Origin: Deferribacteraceae bacterium UBA6793
GTDB lineage: Bacteria > Chrysiogenota > Deferribacteres > Deferribacterales > Geovibrionaceae
NCBI GenBank assembly: GCA_002452405.1
Contig: DKFP01000009.1
Coordinates: 27,908 to 91,907 of the forward strand
Direction of reading: 5' to 3'
DNA: 64,000 bases
Numbering within the stretch: the stretch's first letter is position 1; each line of letters starts with the position of its first letter. Of the stretch, positions 9,111 to 15,919 are shown piece by piece. The position numbers and the translations under genes were made by a program. The notes beneath the pieces are model-generated. The model did no database searches. It was not told the DNA's origin and saw nothing but the letters and a program-made list of their open reading frames with translations.

Positions 9111-10431
9111 ACTTCTGATAGTCGAAGACGACCTTCTGTTGGGAAAATCTCTGGTCAGATTCTTTTCAAAGGAATATGAGACAACACTGATTAACACCTT
9201 TGCCGGCGCAAAGAATACCATCATGTATGAGGATTTTGATGTTGCCATTCTGGATGTCAACCTGCCGGACGGCGAAGGCACAGACCTTCTGCCCATCATA
9301 AAGAACTCACCGGGAAACACCGAGGCAATAGTCGTTACAGCATATCCGGAAGTGCAGATGGCTGTGAAAACCCTGAAAATGGGCGCATTCGACTATGTGA
9401 ACAAGCCGTTCGAACTTGCTGACCTCCAGCTATGCGTCAACAACGCCATGACGCTTAGGCTGGCGAAGCAGAACCTCGGCGCTATAAACGCCATGAAGGA
9501 CAGAACTTCGCTGGACTGCATAGTAGGAAACTCGCAGGTCATGAACGAGCTGAAACAGCAGATAACCCTTGCGGCTCAGTCTGACGAAACCCGCATACTG
9601 ATATCCGGCGAAACCGGCACTGGAAAGGAGCTTGTCGCCGAGGCAATACACATGATGTCCCCCAGAAAAGAACGCCCCTTCATGAGCATAAACTCCGCAG
9701 GACTGCCTGAGCAACTCGTTGAATCGGAACTGTTCGGATATGAACAGGGCGCCTTCACCGATGCCAGAAAGAACAAAAAAGGACTCATCGAAATGGCATC
9801 CGGCGGAACACTCTTTATGGACGAAATAGGCGACCTCCCCATGTCCACACAGGTTAAGCTGCTTCGGTTTCTCGAAAACGGCACTTTTTACAAGCTCGGC
9901 GCAACAAAAGAGACAAAGGTCAACGTGCGCATCATAACAGCGACACACAGGAACCTCGAATCACTTGTTAAAGAAGGGAAATTCAGAGAAGACCTGTTTT
10001 TCAGGCTTAATGTGGTTAATCTGCGCATCCCGCCGCTTTCACAGCGTGGAACAGACTGCATTGAGCTGGCTCAGCATTATCTGGATAAATACAGACGCAA
10101 GATGAACAAACAGCCTATGGAGCTTACCGCACACGACAAAAAAACCATAATGGATTACGGCTGGACGGGAAACGTACGGGAGCTTAGAAACATAATGGAG
10201 CGCACCGCTCTTTTCGGTTTTCTGCCGGAGCTGGGCGAAAAGAAAATCCATACCAATACACAGGCGCCCGCCGCCGAACTCTGCTGTCTGAAAGAGATTG
10301 AAAAACGCCACATCCTCTCCGTTTACAACCTTTCTGATAAAAACAAGACCAAAGCCGCAAACATACTCGGACTCAGCAGACTCACCCTCAGAAAAAAACT
10401 GGAGGAATACGGCGTGGACGATCCGGACTGA
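9100..10431 (+). CDS. NtrC-family sigma-54-dependent response regulator
   Basis: This 443-residue protein has three domains. The receiver has the acidic pocket (VEDD) and phospho-acceptor Asp52 in AILDVNLPDGEG. The AAA+ domain has Walker A GETGTGKE near 170, the sigma-54 contact loop as GAFTDA rather than GAFTGA near 217, and Walker B GGTLFMDEIGDLP. The Fis-type helix-turn-helix is at the C-terminus (KTKAANILGLSRLTLRKKL). It should activate sigma-54 promoters when phosphorylated by the upstream kinase. The first candidate target lies immediately downstream, at 10539. Confidence 0.95.
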   Translation: MKNKLLIVEDDLLLGKSLVRFFSKEYETTLINTFAGAKNTIMYEDFDVAILDVNLPDGEGTDLLPIIKNSPGNTEAIVVTAYPEVQMAVKTLKMGAFDYVNKPFELADLQLCVNNAMTLRLAKQNLGAINAMKDRTSLDCIVGNSQVMNELKQQITLAAQSDETRILISGETGTGKELVAEAIHMMSPRKERPFMSINSAGLPEQLVESELFGYEQGAFTDARKNKKGLIEMASGGTLFMDEIGDLPMSTQVKLLRFLENGTFYKLGATKETKVNVRIITATHRNLESLVKEGKFREDLFFRLNVVNLRIPPLSQRGTDCIELAQHYLDKYRRKMNKQPMELTAHDKKTIMDYGWTGNVRELRNIMERTALFGFLPELGEKKIHTNTQAPAAELCCLKEIEKRHILSVYNLSDKNKTKAANILGLSRLTLRKKLEEYGVDDPD

Positions 10432-10445
10432 TAAGTTACTTGCCA

Positions 10446-10464
10446 CCGGTAAGAAACTTACCGG
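10446..10464. promoter_or_regulatory. Palindrome, candidate upstream activator site
   Basis: This is a perfect inverted repeat, CCGGTAAG-AAA-CTTACCGG, with an outer GATAAG/CTTATC pair at 10430-10435 and 10472-10477. Its centre lies about 110 bp upstream of the predicted sigma-54 start site, a normal enhancer distance. It could instead fold as a weak terminator of the regulator gene, but no solid T-run follows. Confidence 0.5.
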
Positions 10465-10538
10465 ATAGTTTCTTATCCATTTTTCAGACTCAAATCCATA
10501 AACACCTGTCAAAATACAACTTCCTGAATATGCCAAAA

Positions 10539-10555
10539 CTGGCACACCCGTTGCA
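10539..10555 (+). promoter_or_regulatory. Sigma-54 promoter
   Basis: CTGGCACACCCGTTGCA fits the -24/-12 consensus TGGCAC-N5-TTGC, with GG (10541-10542) and GC (10553-10554) at the required spacing. Start of transcription is predicted near 10566. The ribosome site CAGGAGGT at 10586 and the ATG at 10599 follow. The NtrC-type regulator gene next door makes this a likely local target. Confidence 0.85.
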
Positions 10556-10598
10556 ACTATATTGGCATGACAAACAAAATTGACTCAGGAGGTCAACC

Positions 10599-10841
10599 AT
10601 GAAAAAGACAACACTTTTCCTTTCAACAGTATTCGCAGCTGCCCTTATGTTTTCCGCTTTCAGCGCTATGGCATCTGAAACAAAAGCACCAGCAGTTAAA
10701 AAAGAGATGGTTAAAGCCGCTGTTCTATCTCCCGAAGAGATAAAAAAATGCGAAGACTACGCTAAGAACCCTGCGACTGTGAAACTGAGCAAAAGTGAAA
10801 TTGAAAAATGCAAAACTCTTAAACCTGCCGGAATGAAATAA
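10599..10841 (+). CDS. Small secreted protein of unknown function, sigma-54 controlled
   Basis: This is an 80-residue protein. Residues 1-26 are a clear Sec signal peptide (KK, hydrophobic core, cleavage after AMA-SE). The mature part is about 54 residues, lysine-rich, with two similar segments, SPEEIKKCEDYAKNP and SKSEIEKCKTLKP, each with a single Cys. The duplicated hExxKC pattern suggests two short helices that could be linked by a disulfide. I recognise no family. The position behind the sigma-54 promoter, with its own terminator, suggests that it is the main output of the adjacent two-component system. Confidence 0.8.
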   Translation: MKKTTLFLSTVFAAALMFSAFSAMASETKAPAVKKEMVKAAVLSPEEIKKCEDYAKNPATVKLSKSEIEKCKTLKPAGMK

Positions 10842-10887
10842 GCAGGTATAACCCTTCAACTTTTTCAGCTTTCCCTGATTCCGACAG

Positions 10888-10915
10888 AAAACGCCGCACG
10901 CAACTGCGGCGTTTT
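10888..10915 (+). terminator. Rho-independent terminator
   Basis: AAAACGCCGCA-CGCAAC-TGCGGCGTTTT is a perfect 11-bp stem with a 6-base loop and flanking T-run. It lies 46 bp after the small secreted protein gene. Confidence 0.85.
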
Positions 10916-10979
10916 CATTATTTTCCGCCACATCTAATAAATCATGTTAAACTCTGTAATAAATATTTAAAGGTGATCT

Positions 10980-11444
10980 ATGGAAACCATCAGAGGGGCG
11001 GCAGAGAAAATACGCAACACGGTCTCTGTCAGCGGCGGCGGAAAAGATACAAATGTGACAACAAGCCACATATCACTTTTTCAGATAAACGGAAAACAGA
11101 TAAAAGTTACATCGGGCGAACCCGTTATGATTGAAGAGGGAGACGAAGTGCTTCTGGCGGGCGGCGAGAAGAACGGAGTTTTCAACGCTGTCGCATACAG
11201 AAACATTACAACAGGCGCAAGAGGCAGCACACCGTATCTTTCTCACCTTATCATAGGCATCGTCTTTCCTGTTTTTTCAATATTCTTTTTCACAGCTTTT
11301 TCGGGCAGCTTCAATTTTGACTCAGCGCCGAAACCAATGCAGTTCATCCCGATAATAATACCAATAATATTTTTCATTACAGGAATTTACATCCTTGTGA
11401 CCGGATTCAGAATCATGAAAGCAAGAGATATGCTGAATGGGTAA
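10980..11444 (+). CDS. Membrane protein of unknown function
   Basis: This is a 154-residue protein. The first 80 residues look like a small beta domain that resembles an OB fold (HISLFQINGKQIKVTSGE..IEEGDEVLLAGGEKNG). Two transmembrane segments follow, at about 86-107 and 120-140, with a short polar tail. The arrangement (soluble N-terminus, C-terminal hairpin) recalls DUF-type membrane proteins with no assigned role. It stands alone between two terminators. Confidence 0.65.
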   Translation: METIRGAAEKIRNTVSVSGGGKDTNVTTSHISLFQINGKQIKVTSGEPVMIEEGDEVLLAGGEKNGVFNAVAYRNITTGARGSTPYLSHLIIGIVFPVFSIFFFTAFSGSFNFDSAPKPMQFIPIIIPIIFFITGIYILVTGFRIMKARDMLNG

Positions 11445-11451
11445 GATTAAC

Positions 11452-11494
11452 TTGCCCTGACATATTTTAAGCGATATATTTACAATGTTGTAAA
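11452..11494 (+). promoter_or_regulatory. Promoter with overlapping palindromic operator for the desulforedoxin-like gene
   Basis: A -35 TTGCCC (11452-11457) and a -10 TATATT (11475-11480) are separated by 17 bp. Starting within the -10 is the perfect inverted repeat TTTACAA-TG-TTGTAAA (11479-11494), in a position to block the promoter. The shape is loosely like Fur/PerR-family operators, but the spacing (7-2-7) differs from the PerR 7-1-7 box, so the regulator is not assigned. Confidence 0.5.
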
Positions 11495-11510
11495 CCATAA
11501 GAGGTACGAA

Positions 11511-11627
11511 ATGGCTACAAAAAAAGGCGAAACCTATATCTGCAAAGTATGCAATGCTGTTGTTAAGGTTGAAAACGGTGGCAGCGGTGCTCTGATGTGC
11601 TGCATGGTAAAGATGACAAAAATGTAG
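11511..11627 (+). CDS. Desulforedoxin-like small iron protein
   Basis: A 38-residue protein starts at ATG 11511, behind ribosome site AGAGGT. The pattern is GETYICKVCNAVVKVENGG..GALMCCMVKM: CX2C (Cys11, Cys14) and adjacent CC (Cys30, Cys31). This is the Cys layout of desulforedoxin and of the N-terminal domain of desulfoferrodoxin, which bind one Fe(Cys)4. The usual GTLVCCGE.M becomes GALMCCMVKM here, so the segment after the CC pair is altered. It is likely an electron carrier or partner in superoxide or peroxide defence. Confidence 0.8.
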   Translation: MATKKGETYICKVCNAVVKVENGGSGALMCCMVKMTKM

Positions 11628-11645
11628 GGAGCGTTAACTCCCTAC
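11624..11645 (-). terminator. Rho-independent terminator for the chemoreceptor
   Basis: GTAGGGAG-TTAACG-CTCCCTAC read on minus is followed by ATTTTTG. It overlaps the stop codons of both convergent genes (desulforedoxin-like on plus, chemoreceptor on minus). On plus the trailing sequence is less T-rich, so it works best for the minus-strand gene. Confidence 0.7.
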
Positions 11646-13105
11646 TTCTGTTGAAGTTTTGTTATGGTTCTGTTCATAGCATAAACGAAATCGTTCACAG
11701 CACCGCTGAAATTGCGCAGCTTGTTCAGTGTGTCCGGATCGCCTCGGCGGACGGAATCCACCACTGCGTCCGCATATTTATGAGCCATCTTATGCGGTTC
11801 TTCAATAGCTCTGAAATCTGCATCTCCGCCGAATCTTTCCTGATAATCCCTGCTATAGTAAGCCTTTCCGAACATACAATTTGCATGATCAGGAATTTTC
11901 ATATCCGATTTTTTACTGATAACAGCCATCTGCATGGCTCTTAAAACGTTCGCGTGTGCAATCTTTGCCCTGATGAACATGGCTGCACTGTCGCCTTTTT
12001 TATAATTGGCGAGAGATGCTTCTATTAGATTTATCGCCTCCATAAGCGAATTGATGGAATTTGCAAGAACATTGCCTTCGGAGTTCAGTACCTGCGCATC
12101 GGTTTCCAGCAATCCGAGGTTCTGCATGATATGCTCCGCAGCTTCATGTTGCTGACCGACTGCAGCAGAAACACCGAGAATATGCGTGCTTATCTCCTCA
12201 ATATCTCCCGCAACTGCATTAAAATTCTCTCCGGCTTCACTGCTGATTGCTATCTGCGAAACGACAGCCTCCGATGCAGTTTTTGACATCTGTGCAGCGT
12301 CCCTGATGCTGTATGTTATACTTTTTACAACTTTTTCAATGTCTTCAGTGGCAGATTTTGTCCGTTCCGCCAGCTTACGCACCTCGTCCGCAACAACAGC
12401 GAACCCGCGTCCGGCTTCCCCTGCCCTTGCCGCCTCAATGGCTGCGTTCAGCGAAAGCATATTGGTCTGGTCTGAAAGGTCGCTGATAACTTTCAGGACG
12501 TCGTTTATCTTGTGCGCCTCCGATTCAAGCTGTCTGATATCCGTTGAGAGCAGTTCCATTGTTTCCCGCATTATTTCGGATTTTTCTCCGACATCGCGAA
12601 ATCTGTCCGCTCCACTCTTTGCCAGCTCAACAGACCTGTTCGCGCGCTCCACAGTGTCTCCCACGATTCCGGAAATCTCGTTTATAGCGTATGTCAGCTC
12701 CTGACCGGAAGCTGCGAGCTGCGAAGAAATGGTTCCGCTGTGTCCGGCGATCTCTTTTATCTCAGCTATCTGGTTTATAAGTGGTATCGCAGCGTCCGTT
12801 GCGGTCGACACAGCGGCATAAGATGTCTGCATGTCGTTACCGATATTCACCACGTAGGTTTTGACATTTTCAGGAAGCAGGCTCTCATTGAGCACTGAAT
12901 AATCTGATGTAGCGGAAAATTTTTCAAAGTGGAGATCGGTCGCTCCTCCCTGTTTTTTACCGCCCGGCAAACTAAGCCATATAACAGCGGCAGAAACAAG
13001 TATGGAAAAACACTGAACAATAGAACCCGAATCCATAACAAACGTAAGAACGACAAGGGCAAGCAGCAGTATTACACTGCAAATCATTTTAAGTTGGACT
13101 GACAT
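11642..13105 (-). CDS. Methyl-accepting chemotaxis protein with C-terminal CZB zinc-binding domain
   Basis: The protein has 487 residues from the ATG at 13105, which has AGGTGATT upstream; a longer reading adds 15 residues without a ribosome site. Two closely spaced transmembrane segments (about 8-45) have almost no periplasmic loop and no clear HAMP. The signalling hairpin tip carries [35 protein letters not shown]. The C-terminal 110 residues match the CZB chemoreceptor zinc-binding domain ([34 protein letters not shown]), with His and Cys ligands visible. It should sense an intracellular signal, possibly zinc or oxidants, and feed CheA. Confidence 0.92.
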   Translation of the reverse strand: [487 protein letters not shown]

Positions 13106-13235
13106 GACAATCACCTGAAAATTATTGACATGAAATGTTAGCAAAAACATATATATATCGCAATAAGCAAATAAAGACTCATGCTAAAAATAATTTACAG
13201 ATAATTAATATTATGATTTGAGAAACATGGAATGA

Positions 13236-13262
13236 AGAAAAGGCGGACATTTCTGCCCGCCT
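13236..13262 (-). terminator. Terminator of the rubrerythrin gene
   Basis: On minus, AGGCGG-GCAGAAATGT-CCGCCT is followed by TTTCTTC. It lies 10 bp past the rubrerythrin stop. Confidence 0.7.
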
Positions 13263-13271
13263 GAAAGATTC

Positions 13272-13868
13272 TTAGTAGTTGAGAACCAGCATTTCGAAAT
13301 GCTCTTGTTTGTGTGCGCAGGTGGGGCACACTGCGGGGGCTTCGATTCCTTCGTGAACGTGTCCGCACACAAGGCATTTCCATGCAACTGTGGCTCCTTT
13401 TTTAAAAACGAGACCGTCTTCGATGTTTTTAGCAAGTTTGCGGTATCTGTCTTCGTGGTGAGCTTCGATAGCTGCAATTTTTGTAAAAAGCGCTTCAACC
13501 TGCGGAAAACCTTCTTCCTTAGCTATTTTGGCGAATGCGGGGTAAAGAAGTTCCCACTCTTCGTGTTCGCCATCCGCTGCAAATTTAAGGTTGTCGAGAG
13601 TTTTTGCATATGCGACGGGATAGTCGGCTTTGATGTTTACCATAAGCGGTATCTGGTCGCCGAGGAGATCGTTCGCATAATCGAAGAAACGTTTAGCGTG
13701 CATTCTTTCGTTATCGGCAGTTTCAAGGAATATGTTTTCTATCTGACGATAACCTTCTTTGCGTGCCTGAGACGCATAGAAGCCGTATCTGTTGCGAGCC
13801 TGTGATTCACCAGCGAAGGCTTTCATAAGGTTTTCAAGAGTTTCTGTACCTTTCAATGATTTTGACAT
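13272..13868 (-). CDS. rbr: Rubrerythrin
   Basis: This 198-residue protein has a ferritin-like di-iron domain (GESQARNRY near residue 20, ETADNERMHAKRF near 50, EAHHEDRYRKL near 135) and then a C-terminal rubredoxin-like Fe(Cys)4 site (CLVCGHVH and CPTCAHKQEHF). It reduces hydrogen peroxide in anaerobes, taking electrons from NAD(P)H through rubredoxin-type carriers. The start is fixed by GGAGGACAG upstream. It is monocistronic, with its own promoter and terminator. Confidence 0.96.
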   Translation of the reverse strand: MSKSLKGTETLENLMKAFAGESQARNRYGFYASQARKEGYRQIENIFLETADNERMHAKRFFDYANDLLGDQIPLMVNIKADYPVAYAKTLDNLKFAADGEHEEWELLYPAFAKIAKEEGFPQVEALFTKIAAIEAHHEDRYRKLAKNIEDGLVFKKGATVAWKCLVCGHVHEGIEAPAVCPTCAHKQEHFEMLVLNY

Positions 13869-13895
13869 TTCTGTCCTCCTTTGTTTTATTTTGGG

Positions 13896-13923
13896 ATTAT
13901 AACATATAAAACTTATATTGCAA
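13896..13923 (-). promoter_or_regulatory. Sigma-70 promoter of rubrerythrin
   Basis: On minus, -35 TTGCAA (13923-13918) and -10 TATAAT (13901-13896) are separated by 16 bp. They lie 28 bp before the rubrerythrin ATG. The spacer is AT-rich and partly palindromic (ATAAGTTTTAT), which could hold a PerR-like operator, but no consensus match is firm. Confidence 0.65.
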
Positions 13924-13985
13924 TAATAATCTTTAGATAATTTTTATCCTATACTGAGTCTCATTTTATTCACAATTCAATTATA

Positions 13986-15809
13986 TCAGACAATGTTAAG
14001 CGCGACAGTAAAAATTGCTCCTGCGGGGCTGTTTTCAGCCTTAACATAGCCGCCCAGCTTTTCCGCCATGCTTCTTACGATGGAGAGTCCTATGCCTGTT
14101 CCTCTGTCGCCTTTGGTTGAAAAGAATGGCTTAAATATTTCATCAGGCAAAAGCGTCTCATCGATTCCGCCGCCGTTGTCTGCAAAAACCACGATAACGT
14201 GGCTGCCGGCATTGTGAACGTCGATATCGAGCCTGCCTTTGGCTATGCCGCGTTCTTTTATAACGTCCATAGAGTTCATGATAAGGTTCGTCATTATTTG
14301 TTTATAATCACCTGGCAATCCATAGCTTTTAACAGTTTCATCACCGCTGACGGAGACTGTTATGCCGCTCGCGGTCAGTAGCGGTTTGGCTATGTTCACC
14401 ACGTCAAGGGTCACGCCCAGAACGCCGAACTTTGTTTTGTCCGCAGACTGGCTGAAATAGTTTCTGAACTCTGTCAGGGTCTCGTTAAGGTACTGAACCT
14501 GAGCCATAAGAATTTCGCTGTTTTCCTGAAGGTTTTCCGGTTCGTCCTTCATAATCTGCGCCACAAGGGAAATGGTGCTGAGAGGCTGTTTCATCTGGTG
14601 TACGGCGGCAGAGAGCAGTCCGCCCATTTCAACCATTCGTTTCTGCTGTATAACGACCATATCTTTTTCCATCAGCTCTTTTTCACGCGCCAGCTTTTCC
14701 GTAATGTCCCGTACAACGGCTATTATGACGGGTTTGTCCAGCATATGAGTCTGCCGTACGGTGGTTTCCACTGTACGCACCTTTCCGTCGGCGCGAACAA
14801 TCCTCAGCCTGCCTTCGTAAACACCGACGCTGTCGAGCGCGACCTGAAGTCTTTTTATATATGTTCCGTATTCAGCAGTATCCTTTATAAGGTCAGCCGA
14901 GCGTTTTGTAAGCAGCTCCTCTTTGCTGTAGCCGAACAGCGTACAGGCAGACCTGTTCACATCGGCGAATATCATCTTCCTGTTTTCTCCGAGTTCTATG
15001 ATAAGCACCGCATCCTGGCTCATTTCAAACAGATTCTGATATTTTGAAGTTGTAACGACACACGCCATCTTTTCCGCCTCGACCCGTTCGTTTATTCTCG
15101 CGTTAAGGTCGGCAAGAAGCAGCTCATACATCCGTTTTTCCGAAGCATCTATCACGATGGAAAAAAGCAGTGTTTTCCCTTTAACCGGCACAGGGCTGGA
15201 ATACACCTCGACATCCTTTATGGAGCCGTTTTTCAGTCTGTGTTTGAATTTGAAATAGTTCCGTTTATAAAGTGCCGCCTGTGCCATCTCTTTTTTAATA
15301 GCTTCAGGTGAAAGCATGTTTATCTGGTCGATGGTGATAGATTCTATCTCCGATTTCGCATATCCGTAAAAGCTGCACGCGGCAGTATTCGCGTCCAGTA
15401 TCCTTCCGTTCTTTCCGGCATCGATAAGCAGCATAGGTGCGGATTTTGCAAGATAATCGGGGATAAAGGGCTGGTCGGAGCCGTAAAAATCTATCTGAGA
15501 TCGTCCCTCTTTGGTAAGATTCTGTGCCGAAAAGATAAAATTATCGCCGGAATCATGTATGAACTTCAGAGAAAAGACCTGTTTGCGCCCGTTGACCATC
15601 ATTGAGGCATGGGTTTCAAGTGCGCCGTTGCCTGTGGCGACGGAATGAAAATCAGGAATATCCCCAAGAAAAAAAGATGCGGGCATCAAAGTATCCGCAC
15701 CTGGAAAATATTCGTCGTAAAGCTGATTTTTCCACAAAACTTTAAGGTTCATATCTGTGTATGCAGCGGCTATTCTCAGTTTCTGCAACAGTTCAAGATT
15801 TGTTTTCAT
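13986..15809 (-). CDS. Cytosolic multi-PAS sensor histidine kinase
   Basis: This 607-residue protein has no transmembrane segment. It has an N-terminal PAS-like region, a PAS at about 125-230 (ILDANTAACSFYGYAKSEIES) and a second clear PAS at about 260-380 (FADVNRSACTLFGYSKEELLT). The H-box is LSAAVHQMKQPLSTIS (His404). ATPase boxes: NLIMNSMDVIKE, FADNGGGIDE, IFKPFFSTKGDRGTGIGLSI. No response regulator is adjacent, so it is an orphan kinase. It is transcribed divergently from the EAL protein at 15920. Confidence 0.92.
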   Translation of the reverse strand: MKTNLELLQKLRIAAAYTDMNLKVLWKNQLYDEYFPGADTLMPASFFLGDIPDFHSVATGNGALETHASMMVNGRKQVFSLKFIHDSGDNFIFSAQNLTKEGRSQIDFYGSDQPFIPDYLAKSAPMLLIDAGKNGRILDANTAACSFYGYAKSEIESITIDQINMLSPEAIKKEMAQAALYKRNYFKFKHRLKNGSIKDVEVYSSPVPVKGKTLLFSIVIDASEKRMYELLLADLNARINERVEAEKMACVVTTSKYQNLFEMSQDAVLIIELGENRKMIFADVNRSACTLFGYSKEELLTKRSADLIKDTAEYGTYIKRLQVALDSVGVYEGRLRIVRADGKVRTVETTVRQTHMLDKPVIIAVVRDITEKLAREKELMEKDMVVIQQKRMVEMGGLLSAAVHQMKQPLSTISLVAQIMKDEPENLQENSEILMAQVQYLNETLTEFRNYFSQSADKTKFGVLGVTLDVVNIAKPLLTASGITVSVSGDETVKSYGLPGDYKQIMTNLIMNSMDVIKERGIAKGRLDIDVHNAGSHVIVVFADNGGGIDETLLPDEIFKPFFSTKGDRGTGIGLSIVRSMAEKLGGYVKAENSPAGAIFTVALNIV

Positions 15810-15919
15810 TTGCAGTTCCGTATTAAAAACTATATTAGTAATCTAGCACAATTAAATAGCGATTGGAATTATTGAAGTTTATATTATTATGTGTTAGTGT
15901 GATTTATTGATGGTGGATA

